Below are positions 24,176-34,300 of a stretch of 64,000 nt of DNA, piece after piece. Where the stretch lies: positions 158,138-222,137 of the forward strand of contig NZ_WAEM01000005.1 of assembly GCF_008806775.1 (NCBI RefSeq), read 5' to 3'. The DNA comes from Flavobacterium luteum (GTDB lineage: Bacteria > Bacteroidota > Bacteroidia > Flavobacteriales > Flavobacteriaceae). Within the stretch, counting starts at the first letter, position 1, and each line of letters begins with the position of its first letter. The notes beneath the pieces were generated by a model. The model did no database searches, had not been told where the DNA came from, and was given only the letters and a program-made list of their open reading frames with translations. A program made the translations under genes and the position numbers.

Positions 24176-26146
24176 TTAGCTTTTTCTTGGTCTTCTTTCT
24201 CTAGGGGTATCTGATGTACCTTCTGAACGTCTAGGAGCTCTATCTGAAAAACCTTCTGGTCTAGGAGCATCTGATCTTCTTGGTGTTCTGTCTGATGAAA
24301 AACCGCCTTCACGTTTTGGTGCTGATGAACCTCTAGATTCGCTTCTTCCTCCAAAACCACCTTCACGAGGTGCTCTTTCTGAAAAACCGCCTTCTTTTCT
24401 TGGTCCAAAACCACCACTTCTAGGAGCTGAATTTCTATCGCTTCTAAAACCGCCACCGCCAGAACTTCTTCCGCCACCAAAACCACCAGAGCTTCTACCA
24501 TTATGGTCGCGTCTTCCGCCACCATCATTTTTAGAAATCTCAACGTTAATTCTGCGTCCTTCTAACTGAACGTTATTCAATACATCCATTACTTTATCAG
24601 TAAATTCAGGATCAGTGTTAAAGAAAGAGAACCCTTCTTTTACATCTACTTTAAATACATCATCACGACCTAAGTCTAATGTTTCTTTTAGATAATCTTT
24701 TAAAGTCATCCAGTCAAAATTGTCTCTTGAACCAATGTTTACAAAATAACGAACTGCTCCGCCATTGTTGTTTTCTCTTGGCTCACGGTCATCGCTTCTT
24801 TCGCGACGATCATTTCCTGAAGATTGAGATGACAAATCTCTTGTTTTCTTATAGTAATTGATAAAACGGTTGAATTCAACAGAAACCATTTTCTTAATTA
24901 ACTCTTCTTTAGACAACCCTTCTAAAACGCTATTAATTGCTGGAAGATAGTTGTCAATTTCGTGATCTACTTCCGTATCTTTTATCTTGTTAGCTAAGTG
25001 CAACAATTGAATTTCACAGATTTCTATTCCAGAAGGAATCGTTTTTTCTTCAAACTTTTGTTTGATGATTCTTTCAATAGATGATATCTTACGAATTTCA
25101 CTTTTAGTTACAATAACTATAGAAGTTCCTAATTTTCCAGCACGACCTGTTCGGCCTGAACGGTGATTATAGGTTTCTATTTCGTCTGGCAATTGATAGT
25201 TCACTACGTGAGTAATGTTATCAACGTCAATACCACGAGCAGCAACATCAGTAGCTACAAGCATTTGTATTTGTCGGCCTCTAAAAGATTTCATAACAGA
25301 ATCACGTTGTGCTTGCGATAAATCACCGTGTAAAGCGGCTGCATTGTACCCGTCTTCGATTAATTTTTCAGCTACTTGTTGTGTATCTCTTTTAGTACGA
25401 CAAAACACTACAGAAAAGATGTCTGGGTTTGCATCTGCTAAACGTTTCAAAGCTTCATAACGATCTCTGGCATTTACTAAGTAAAATTCGTGAGAAACGG
25501 TAGCCGAACCAGAATTCTTAGCTCCAACTGTAATTTCAATTGGATTGTGCATGAATTGTTTTGCAATTCGAGAAACTTCTGCAGGCATGGTTGCTGAAAA
25601 CAACCACGTGCTTTTTTCGTCAGGTGTTGTTGAAAGGATGTTTACGATATCTTCGTAGAATCCCATATTCAACATTTCATCTGCTTCGTCAAGAATGCAG
25701 TAATTAATTTGAGAAATGTTAACCAATCCTCTGTTAATCATGTCTTGCATTCTCCCTGGAGTTGCCACAATAATTTGTGCCCCTCTCTTAATGTCTCTGG
25801 CTTGATCCGTAATACTTGCACCACCATAAACCGCCACTACGTTAATACCTTTTTCGTATTTAGAGTAGTTTTTAATCTCGTTTGTAATTTGCAAACATAG
25901 TTCGCGAGTAGGTGATAAAATTAACGCCTGTGTATTTCTATTGTCAGCATCAATCTTTTGAATCACTGGAAAACCAAAAGCTGCCGTTTTCCCTGTCCCT
26001 GTCTGAGCCAACGCAACTAAATCTGTGTCTTGTTCCAATAATAGGGGAATCGCTTTCTCCTGCACTTCGGTCGGATTCTCAAATCCTAGATCGATAATCG
26101 CACGCTGTAGCGATTCACTCAATCCTAATTGTTCAAATTTGTTCAT
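24176..26146 (-). CDS. deaD: DEAD-box RNA helicase with RNA-binding and Gly/Arg-rich tail
   Basis: A 656-residue helicase from ATG 26146 (MNKFEQLGLS); the frame is open to 26170 but the -7 box overlaps that end. Motifs run in order: Q motif region, AQTGTGKT (47-54), PTRELCLQ, TPGRMQD, DEAD, SAT, ARGIDVDNITHVVNY, HRSGRTGRAGK. Residues about 465-545 resemble a DbpA/CsdA RNA-binding domain (FVNIGSRDNFDWMTLKDYL). The last 100 residues are a low-complexity tail of GGF, RSS and SERAPR repeats. It likely unwinds structured RNA in ribosome assembly or mRNA turnover, especially in the cold. Confidence 0.94.
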   Translation of the reverse strand: MNKFEQLGLSESLQRAIIDLGFENPTEVQEKAIPLLLEQDTDLVALAQTGTGKTAAFGFPVIQKIDADNRNTQALILSPTRELCLQITNEIKNYSKYEKGINVVAVYGGASITDQARDIKRGAQIIVATPGRMQDMINRGLVNISQINYCILDEADEMLNMGFYEDIVNILSTTPDEKSTWLFSATMPAEVSRIAKQFMHNPIEITVGAKNSGSATVSHEFYLVNARDRYEALKRLADANPDIFSVVFCRTKRDTQQVAEKLIEDGYNAAALHGDLSQAQRDSVMKSFRGRQIQMLVATDVAARGIDVDNITHVVNYQLPDEIETYNHRSGRTGRAGKLGTSIVIVTKSEIRKISSIERIIKQKFEEKTIPSGIEICEIQLLHLANKIKDTEVDHEIDNYLPAINSVLEGLSKEELIKKMVSVEFNRFINYYKKTRDLSSQSSGNDRRERSDDREPRENNNGGAVRYFVNIGSRDNFDWMTLKDYLKETLDLGRDDVFKVDVKEGFSFFNTDPEFTDKVMDVLNNVQLEGRRINVEISKNDGGGRRDHNGRSSGGFGGGRSSGGGGFRSDRNSAPRSGGFGPRKEGGFSERAPREGGFGGRSESRGSSAPKREGGFSSDRTPRRSDAPRPEGFSDRAPRRSEGTSDTPRERRPRKS

Positions 26147-26167
26147 ATGTATTTTTAAAATTTGGTG

Positions 26168-26175
26168 CAAAAGTA
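26168..26175 (-). promoter_or_regulatory. -7 box of the helicase gene
   Basis: TACTTTTG on the minus strand, 21 bp before the ATG at 26146. Confidence 0.55.
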
Positions 26176-26246
26176 CACTTTAAAAACCATATAATCTAAC
26201 AGAAAACCCAGATTTAATAATTTAATACTATTTGACAATCAGCAAG

Positions 26247-26819
26247 TTAGTTTTTTAAGTAGTCTATGAGTTGCTGAGTAGCCTTTCCGCGATGGCTGAC
26301 TTTGCCTTTTTCTTCAAGAGAAAATTGCGCAAATGTCTTTTTAAAACCATCGGGTTGAAAAATAGGATCGTAGCCAAATCCTTGATTTCCAGTTTTTTCA
26401 AAAGTGATTGTGCCTTTTGCAATTCCAGTAAAAAGATGCTGCTTTCCATTAATATTTAATGCAATTACTGTTTTAAATTGGGCATTTCGGTTGGGTTTGT
26501 CTATTAAGTTTTGTAGCAATTTAGCCATGTTATCATCGTCACTTTTTTGTTCGCCAGCATAACGAGCCGAATAAACTCCGGGCCCCCCATCTAATGCTTC
26601 CACTTCTAAACCAGTATCATCAGCAAAGCAATTGTAACCGTACTTTTGAGTAACATAGTTGGCTTTTAAGATAGCATTGCCTTCAATGGTGTCTGATGTT
26701 TCAGGGATTTCTTCCAAACAACCTATATCTGGTAAACTTAAAAGTGCTATGGATTTAGGCAGCATACTCTGTACTTCAATAATTTTATTCTTATTATTCG
26801 TTGCAAATACAATTTTCAT
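26247..26819 (-). CDS. rdgB: XTP/dITP diphosphatase (RdgB/HAM1)
   Basis: A 190-residue house-cleaning enzyme that hydrolyses XTP, ITP and dITP to the monophosphates. FATNNKNKIIEVQSML at the N-terminus, FADDTGLEVEALDGGPGVYSARYAG (metal and base-pocket residues), GFGYDPIFQPDG, and the C-terminal KVSHRGKA are all family signatures. Length is typical. A TACATTTT -7-like element lies just upstream at 26826-26833. Confidence 0.95.
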   Translation of the reverse strand: MKIVFATNNKNKIIEVQSMLPKSIALLSLPDIGCLEEIPETSDTIEGNAILKANYVTQKYGYNCFADDTGLEVEALDGGPGVYSARYAGEQKSDDDNMAKLLQNLIDKPNRNAQFKTVIALNINGKQHLFTGIAKGTITFEKTGNQGFGYDPIFQPDGFKKTFAQFSLEEKGKVSHRGKATQQLIDYLKN

Positions 26820-26833
26820 AGTTGTAAAATGTA

Positions 26834-27298
26834 GGGTTTAGTTAAAATAAGGTTGATTGTCTTTTTATTTTCAGCATTTTTTCAAACGGTTTGTTACTAG
26901 CACTTTTTCGTTTATAAGCTAACGTCTCAATTTTTGTTCAAATATAATTGAATTTTCTATTTATTTATTGAGGTTTTTTTACAGTGTAGCTCTAATTATT
27001 TCAATTTTTTTATATTCGTTTAAGTTTAAATCATCAACTATTTCATATTTATTTTTTAAGAAGAAACTAATGTATTTTGCAATAAAAATTTTACAAAAAA
27101 AAGAAAGAAATTTACATTTAATCGAATATTTAGGTTAGTTGTCTGATTTTTTTTTTATTCTGAAATTCAAATATTACTTTACACTCCATAATTATAAAAT
27201 GCAAACATCTTAAACACAAATTTTAGGAATATTAACACTTTATAATAAAGAAAAATTATAAATTGAAATTCAATACTAACCCCAACAAAAATTATTTT
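26834..27298. other. AT-rich divergent intergenic region
   Basis: About 465 bp between rdgB and the QCG-repeat protein gene. No gene is seen. A TTACTTTACA segment around 27174 resembles one upstream of the first giant adhesin gene (36399), perhaps a shared promoter element, but this is weak. Confidence 0.4.
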
Positions 27299-29383
27299 AT
27301 GAAAAATTTTTTACTTATCGGTTTGTTTTTTGTAAGTACTCTAAGTAGTAATGCAAACAATAACAATTATTCGGCTTTAAGCCATTCAAATGAATCTACA
27401 GAAGCGTCAACTCTTGCATGTACGACGTGTACTAAATTGATAGTTTCACAATGTGGTGCTACATTAGCATCAGTTAGTACTTCCATTTTGGCATCACCAG
27501 TAACTTCTGCTACAAATTATAGATTTGAAATTACTAAAGGCGCGAGTGTTACTGTACTTGAGTCAGGAACTAACAGATCATTTACTTTAACGCAATCAGC
27601 TGGTTTAGCAGCATACAATACAACTTACAGTGTTCGAGTAGCGGTTAAAATAAGTGGAGTTTGGGATGATTATGGAATTGCTTGTTCTGTAACTACTCCG
27701 GCGTTACCAGGTCTTACTAAAGTAGTAGCCAGTCAGTGTGGTATAACCTTAGCAAATGCAACAACTCCAGTTTTAGCCGATGAGGTATTTGGAGCAACAA
27801 CCTATCGTTTTGAAGTATCTAATGGAGAGACTGTTATTGGGACTGTAAATGCTGCAACTAGAACTTTTCAAATGACTCAAGTTACAGGATTAGCTTACAG
27901 CACACAATATAGCGTGCGTGTAGCAACAAATAACAATGGATTTACCTATGGTACTCCTTGTAATATTACCATACCAGCAAGTAACACGCAAACTAAGGTT
28001 GTTTCAGGGCAATGTGGTGTGACTGTTCCTTTGGCTACTACTCAAATAAATGCAGATCAAGTTTTTCAAGCTACAGCTTACAGATTTGAAGTTACCAATG
28101 GTGCAACTGTTCGATTTGTTCAAAATGTAAATCGATTTTTCAACCTTAGCCAGTTGTCAGGAGGTGCTGCCTATGGAACAACTTATTCTATTCGTGTTGC
28201 AGTAGTATTTCAAGGAACTCTACAATTGTATGGACCTCCTTGTACCGTTACTTTGCCACCACTTACAAAGTTAATTCCTTCTCAATGTAATGCCAATTTA
28301 TCAGCAGTGGCTTCGCCAATCTGGGCGTCTTTAGTGCCTTCTGCTAGTGCTTACCGTTTTCAAGTTACTAAAGGAGCTTCTGTAAGTGTTTTTGAAACTA
28401 CCAACAGATACTTTCAATTAACCTTATTGCCTTCAGGAGTTGCTGCATACAACACTACTTATAGTATTAAAGCAGCTTATAAATTCAATGGAACATGGTT
28501 GCCATACGGCGATGCGTGTACATTAACAACTCCAGTAACGGTAACTGCAACTAAACTTATAGATTCTCAATGCAATAGCGCAATAGCTTCATTTAGTACA
28601 CCAATCTTAGCGAATGAAGTCTTCGGAGCTAGTTCATATAGTTTTGAAGTTACACAAGGAGCTAATGTAAATGTTGGACAATCCAATACAAGATCGTTTC
28701 TATTGTCTAAATTACCAGGTTTAATATACGGTGTACCATGCAGTGTTAGAGTTGCTGTTACTTTTAATTCAGTGTTACAACCTTACGGCACTGCTTGTGT
28801 TGTAACACCGCCAAGTACTGTCGGGACTACTCAACTTATTGCTTCACAATGTGGTGCTACATTAGCAACAATAAATACACCTATTTTAGTAAATGAAGTA
28901 TATTTAGCCACTGATTATCGTTTTGAAGTTACTGAAGGAGCAAACGTAAGAACCTATGAAACAACATTAAGATATTTCTTATTGTCTCAGTTAGTGGGTG
29001 GAGGTGCTCCTAGCACGACTTATGCTGTAAGAGCTGCTGTAAAATTCAACGGAGTATGGCAAGATTTCGGACCATCTTGTAACGTAACAACACCAGCGGC
29101 ATCAATTAGTAGAATGAACAATAGTTTAGTAAATACAAACTTTGCTGTAAAAGCATTTCCAAATCCTTTTGCTTCACAATTTAAATTAGATATTGAAAGT
29201 GCTAGTGATAGTGTTGTAGAAGTTAAAGTTTACGATATGATTGGTCGTCAATTAGAAATTCGTAAAGGAACCGTATCTGAATTGTCTTCGCAAGAAGTTG
29301 GTGCTAATTACCCACGAGGTGTTTACAACGTATTGGTTTCTCAAGGAGAAAATGTAAAATCTATCCGAATGATTAAAAGATAA
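27299..29383 (+). CDS. T9SS-secreted protein with six tandem QCG domains
   Basis: A 694-residue protein from ATG 27299 (MKNFLLIGLFF, signal peptide ending SSNAN); the frame opens 12 codons earlier. After the leader come six tandem domains of about 95-100 residues. Each starts with (I/V)xSQC(G/N), contains YRFEVT and YS(V/I)RVAV strands, and ends with a cysteine in a C.VT.P motif. A T9SS C-terminal domain (AFPNPFASQFKLDIES ... IRMIKR) follows. The same domain occurs in three other proteins of the window. Fibronectin-like fold and one disulfide per domain are inferences. Role unknown, probably cell-surface. Confidence 0.85.
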   Translation: MKNFLLIGLFFVSTLSSNANNNNYSALSHSNESTEASTLACTTCTKLIVSQCGATLASVSTSILASPVTSATNYRFEITKGASVTVLESGTNRSFTLTQSAGLAAYNTTYSVRVAVKISGVWDDYGIACSVTTPALPGLTKVVASQCGITLANATTPVLADEVFGATTYRFEVSNGETVIGTVNAATRTFQMTQVTGLAYSTQYSVRVATNNNGFTYGTPCNITIPASNTQTKVVSGQCGVTVPLATTQINADQVFQATAYRFEVTNGATVRFVQNVNRFFNLSQLSGGAAYGTTYSIRVAVVFQGTLQLYGPPCTVTLPPLTKLIPSQCNANLSAVASPIWASLVPSASAYRFQVTKGASVSVFETTNRYFQLTLLPSGVAAYNTTYSIKAAYKFNGTWLPYGDACTLTTPVTVTATKLIDSQCNSAIASFSTPILANEVFGASSYSFEVTQGANVNVGQSNTRSFLLSKLPGLIYGVPCSVRVAVTFNSVLQPYGTACVVTPPSTVGTTQLIASQCGATLATINTPILVNEVYLATDYRFEVTEGANVRTYETTLRYFLLSQLVGGGAPSTTYAVRAAVKFNGVWQDFGPSCNVTTPAASISRMNNSLVNTNFAVKAFPNPFASQFKLDIESASDSVVEVKVYDMIGRQLEIRKGTVSELSSQEVGANYPRGVYNVLVSQGENVKSIRMIKR

Positions 29384-29409
29384 TTGATTTTGAATAAAAT
29401 GAATTTGAT

Positions 29410-29439
29410 AAAAAACCTTCACTTGTTGAAGGTTTTTTT
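29410..29439 (+). terminator. Intrinsic terminator of the QCG-repeat gene
   Basis: CCTTCA/TGAAGG stem with short loop followed by TTTTTTT. Confidence 0.8.
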
Positions 29440-29847
29440 ATGCCTTTTTTTGAAATAGGACGTATGATAAAAGTACTTTGGATTTATAAAGTATCTAATG
29501 TTATTAAGTGAGTCTTGTAATTTAAATGGCTTTTAAACCGAAGTGTTTTCTTATGATACGATAGCATTAAAAATGTGTGTCTACAACATTCAGGTATTTA
29601 TTTTTATAAAGGGTTTCCGATACAACTCCTTCAATTGTAAAGCTGAATTAACATGAGCATTTAGAACGGAGTTAAAAAGAAGTTTATGCTGAACAGATTG
29701 ATTTAAAAATAGTAGATTTTCAAAAGTATTGGAAGAAGTATCTAGAAATGCAAGACAAGTAAGACGTATATATGATGATTGTTATAACTAAAATAAACAA
29801 CTCAGTTTAGTTGTGATGAATAGCATAAAAGAGCAAATAGAAAACAT
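29440..29847. other. Intergenic with a possible coding remnant
   Basis: A 28-codon frame at 29676-29762 (KEVYAEQIDLKIVDFQKYW, stop) reads like the end of a protein but has a stop just upstream and no partner. It may be a decayed gene; otherwise nothing is seen. Confidence 0.3.
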
Positions 29848-29886
29848 AAAAAAAGGAGTCTTGATAGCGCATCAAAACTCCTTTTT
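29848..29886 (-). terminator. Intrinsic terminator
   Basis: AAAAAGGAGT..TTGAT pairs with ATCAA..ACTCCTTTTT; on the minus strand a T-run follows the stem. It serves the secreted-protein gene ending at 29904. Confidence 0.8.
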
Positions 29887-29903
29887 GGTATAAATATTTA
29901 AAA

Positions 29904-30848
29904 TTATCTCACAATTAACTTTCTAGTGATTCCTGCTTTTGTTTTCACTACATACACACCGGATCGAAATGATTTAGTATCTATGGTGGTGGTGTTTGTG
30001 GCTTTCAAAATCAATTTTCCTAAAATATCAAAAACACTTACATCTTGCGCTACATTAAACTGTACTACTTCTTTATTTGATGGATTTGGAAACATTTTAA
30101 AGTTGTTTTTAGCACTTTCAAATTGATTAGTGCCAAGATTTAGAATGCCAGTAATGGTTACCATATCCAAACGTGCTGTACCAGTAGGCAGGTAAACGAT
30201 AGGAAATTGAGAGGAAGAATTATAATCACCTATACTTGGGTCAAAAGCACTAACTACTCTAAAAGCTATATTAGGGTTGTTGTCTAAGGATGCTACAGAT
30301 GAAACATCAACGGTTCTTAAATTACGCCATGTATCCCCGCCAGTTGTTCCTTTAATTCCGGGAGGAAAAGTGAATAATTGGGCATCATTCCATACAGGAC
30401 TGACAGCAGTTCTATCGGCTGTGTATTGCACCATGTAGGTATTGCTTGATGATTCGCTATGTCTGTGATCGTATGTAAAAACAATACTGTGATATCCTAC
30501 AGTACTTACATTAAATTGTGCTCCTCTTTTTTTATTTTCTGTTCCTGGAGTTGGAAAATTGGTTAAAGCCCATGCATAATTTGGCGGTGATGTTTTTATT
30601 GGGTCGGTACTACCAAGTCCTGTTGAAGTAGTAAAGCCAGCCGCGAAAACAGCTGTTGTACCTCCAACTAATTCAGCGGTTCCAGATCCTGTAGATACTG
30701 TAGGGGAAATTGCACCCCCCGCAACTTCGGTTGCAGAAGCGCCATTAAAGTTCCATTGGGCTATAGTGGCTTGACTCCAAGAAGTATACGAAAAAAATAA
30801 GGCTACTACTGTTGTCTTTAATAAAGTGTAATTTGTATTCATAATCAA
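29904..30848 (-). CDS. T9SS-secreted protein of unknown function
   Basis: A 314-residue protein. The leader MIMNTNYTLLKTTVVALFFSYTSWSQA is a signal peptide. The body (ATIAQWNFNGASATEVAGG ... FTYDHRHSESSSNTYMVQY ... VSSVASLDNNPNIAFRVVSAF) looks like a concanavalin-type beta-sandwich often seen in Bacteroidota exoproteins; one such domain fills residues 28-230. It ends with a T9SS type A sorting domain (NNFKMFPNPSNKEVVQFNV ... GVYVVKTKAGITRKLIVR). It is divergent from the PHP-domain gene. Confidence 0.8.
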   Translation of the reverse strand: MIMNTNYTLLKTTVVALFFSYTSWSQATIAQWNFNGASATEVAGGAISPTVSTGSGTAELVGGTTAVFAAGFTTSTGLGSTDPIKTSPPNYAWALTNFPTPGTENKKRGAQFNVSTVGYHSIVFTYDHRHSESSSNTYMVQYTADRTAVSPVWNDAQLFTFPPGIKGTTGGDTWRNLRTVDVSSVASLDNNPNIAFRVVSAFDPSIGDYNSSSQFPIVYLPTGTARLDMVTITGILNLGTNQFESAKNNFKMFPNPSNKEVVQFNVAQDVSVFDILGKLILKATNTTTIDTKSFRSGVYVVKTKAGITRKLIVR

Positions 30849-31043
30849 TATATTTTAAATTTTAAGCTAAAATAGTAACTTTATTTGAAATGAATATGAA
30901 TTCTATTTTAAAATTACCATAAGTTCTTAACTTATATCGATTTAGTAATTAAAAACGAATTATCCCCAACGGGTTAAGTTGTTTAGTGACGTTTAAATGA
31001 TTTCCTTTATCCTTATTTGTTCACTAATTGGGATTCTCTTTTA
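30849..31043. other. Intergenic, leader side of the 29904-30848 gene
   Basis: AT-rich; no gene seen. It separates the minus-strand secreted-protein gene from the phased array. Confidence 0.4.
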
Positions 31044-31119
31044 ATACACTCTATATACACTCCACATACACTATCTATGCCTTTGGTATGCCTTTGCTAT
31101 GCTTATGGTATTTATTAGC
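31044..31119. promoter_or_regulatory. Seven-unit array with exact 11-bp period
   Basis: Units begin every 11 bp from 31044. Three are of type ATACACTnnnn (31044, 31055, 31066), three of type ATGC(C/T)TnTGnT (31077, 31088, 31099), and a fading seventh begins at 31110. One unit per helical turn suggests a cooperative protein-binding array or intrinsic curvature. It lies between two divergent secreted-protein genes. Confidence 0.7.
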
Positions 31120-31284
31120 ATCTTAGTCGACCCGTCCTAAAATAGCTATACCGGTTATTTAATGCATTACTTGTACCAACGAAAAATGGTCAACAAAAAC
31201 GGTTTACTCCCTATGAAGTTCCCATAAAATTGATTTTGATTAAAATTTTTATTTTAACTGAATTCATAAGTTATTTTGTATTTA

Positions 31285-31315
31285 TTGTTTTATATCGTAA
31301 TAATATATACATTTG
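31285..31315 (+). promoter_or_regulatory. Promoter of the PHP-domain gene
   Basis: TTG, 20 bp, TACATTTG: close fit to the Bacteroidota promoter. The leader would be about 70 nt. Confidence 0.6.
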
Positions 31316-31390
31316 TTAATATAATTTACTATAAATGTTAATTATTATTGTAAAATTTACAATAAGAACCAATCAAATACCACACTACTT

Positions 31391-34300
31391 ATGAAGATTA
31401 AACTATATTCTATAAAACAATGTATTGTTACTTGTTTATTGTTTTTTTCATTGCATACTGTTACTTCCCAAATTATAATTTCGCAGTATTATGAAGGCAC
31501 GGGAACCAATAGATGGATAGAATTGACCAACATGGGAAGTACTAGCATAAACACAGCTTCCCCACAATTAAAGTTGGGAATTTGGACTAAATCAGGGACT
31601 ACGGGTACTATCGCTTTTTCTGGTTCTCCCACCGCTACACTAAACTTAAACGTTGTAATACCCGCTTACAGTTCAGTACTTATTGGCAATACGACCAACG
31701 GTACAGAAGTAAGCTATCTTACTGCTGCGAGTGCCAGCCAATCGGATAATGTGGTGATGGCTTATAATGGTAATGATGGAATTGCTTTATTAAACTCAAG
31801 TAACACGGTACTTGACCGTTTTGGGAATGGGATTAATGCTACCGATATTAGTTACGTCCGCAATAACAATGTCCTTACTCCAACTGCTACTTTCAGTACT
31901 TCGCAATGGACATCGGTTTCCTTATCAGCAGTTAACTTAGCTAGTACGACAAGTCCAACACGTTTAAAATACCATATTGCTGCTCCTTGTGCCACACCAG
32001 CGAGTCAGCCTAGTGCTTTGCTCTTTGGAACACCAACCAATACAACTGCATCGGGATCTTTTAGTCCTACCGCAGCTAGTGGTTACTTAGTAGTTTACAG
32101 CACTTCAGCAGCATTGTCTGCCTTACCTGTTAATGGTACCAGCTATAGTGCTGGAGTTACTCTAGGCAATGCAAGAGTAGTAAGTAGCAGTTCAGCTACA
32201 GCATTTAGTATTACAGGCTTAACAGCGAGTACAACTTATTATGTTTCTGTATTTGCCTACAATAACACTTCTTGCAGTGGCGGACCTAATTACAGAACAA
32301 GTACACCCTTAAACGGAAGTTTTACTACTGATTTGAATCCTTGTGCCACACCAGCAAGTCAACCTAGTGCTTTACTCTTTGGAACACCAACCAATACAAC
32401 TGCATCGGGATCTTTTAGTCCTACTGTAGCTAGTGGCTACTTGGTAGTTTACAGCACTTCAGCAACATTGTCTGCCTTACCTGTTAATGGTACTAGCTAT
32501 AGTGCAGGAGCTACTCTAGGCAATGCAACTGTTGTCAGTAGCGGAACAACTACCGCATTTGGTTTATCAGGATTAACGGCGAGTACTAGTTATTATGTTT
32601 CTGTATTTGCCTACAATAACACTTCTTGCAGTGGCGGACCTAATTACAGAACTAGTACCCCTTTAAACGGTAGTTTTACTACTGATTTGAATCCTTGTGC
32701 CACACCAGCAAGTCAACCTAGTGCTTTACTCTTTGGAACACCAACCAATACAACTGCATCGGGATCTTTTAGTCCTACTGTAGCTAGTGGTTACTTGGTA
32801 GTTTACAGCACTTCAGCAGCATTGTCTGCCTTACCTGTTAATGGTACCAGCTATAGTGTAGGAGCTACTCTAGGCAATGCAACTGTTGTCAGTAGCGGAA
32901 CAACTACCGCATTTGGTTTATCAGGATTAACGGCGAGTACTAGTTATTATGTTTCTGTATTTACCTATAATAACACTTCCTGCAGTGGCGGACCTAATTA
33001 CAGAACTAGTACCCCTTTAAACGGTAGTTTTACTACTGATTTTAATGCTTGTATTGCTCCATCAAGTTTGCCCTCTAATCTAGTATTCAGTGCCGCAACT
33101 CCTTCTTCGGTTTCAGGCTCTTTTAGTTCAACGGTTGCTGACGGCTATTTGGTTGTTTACAGTGCATCACCATCATTATCAGCGATGCCTGTAAATGGCA
33201 CTAGCTATTCAGTGAATACACTATTAGGAAATGCGACTGTAGTAAGTTCTGGGGCAGCAACTACTTTTAGTTTGAATGGTCTAGCGGCCAACAGCTCCTA
33301 TTATGTATCGGTTTTTGCCTATAATAATGCCAACTGTATTGGAGGTCCTATTTATACCAATACATTCCTAAGTGCTTTTTTTATGACTACTACTGATAGT
33401 TGTAGTGTACCTATAGATCAGCCTACTGCTTTAACGTTTACCAATACTACCAGTACTAGTATTACTGGGTCTTTTGTTACGAGTGCTGCTGACGGGTATT
33501 TGGTTGTTTACAGTACTAGTGCCACACCAACAGAAAATCCAGTAAATGGAACTACTTATACCTCAGGAATGCCATTGGGAAATGCTACTGTAATTAAAGC
33601 TGATGCTAACACTACTTTTGCTACAGCTGGACTAACGGCTACTACGACCTATTATGTTTTTGTGTATAGCTACAACCATATAAATTGCTCAGGAGGTCCC
33701 GCCTATAATACGGTATCACCACTCTCAGCTAGTATCACCACTTCACAAGCGTCATTGTATTATTATTTTGGAAATTTCCATTCCCACAGCGAGTACAGTG
33801 ATGGTACAGGCCTACCATCGGGAGATTTTGCTTTTGGTGACACCTCTAATTGTATGGACTTCTTAGGAATTAGTGAGCACAATCACGTGGGTGCGGGTAT
33901 GTCCTTAAACAATTATGCTTTGGGATTGTCTCAAGCCGCAGCGGCCACAACACCGAGTTTCTTAGCTATGTATGGTATGGAGTGGGGAGTGATTTCCTCA
34001 GGAGGACATGCAGTAGTTTACGGAGTTGACAAACTTATAGGGTGGGATCCGGGTCAATACGATATCTATGTACCGCAAACGAATTATACAGGCAATTCAG
34101 GGTTGTTTAATGTGATTAATAGTTATAGCAGTAGTAATGCTTTTGCTACCTTAGCGCACCCTACTAATTCTGATTACAATGGCATTATGAGCACTTATGA
34201 TAGTGGTGCTGATGACGCTATTGTAGGCTCAGCGGTTGAAAACGGTCCTTCAACTTCTGCCAATATCACTTATAGTGATCCGCCGGCTTCTATGGCGTAT

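Noticed and set aside
24163..24543. 126-codon frame overlapping the helicase tail
   Set aside because: It is the shifted reading of the low-complexity Gly/Arg-rich tail of the helicase.
29676..29762. Small gene of 28 codons
   Set aside because: No start codon after the upstream stop and no supporting signal; noted only as a possible remnant.
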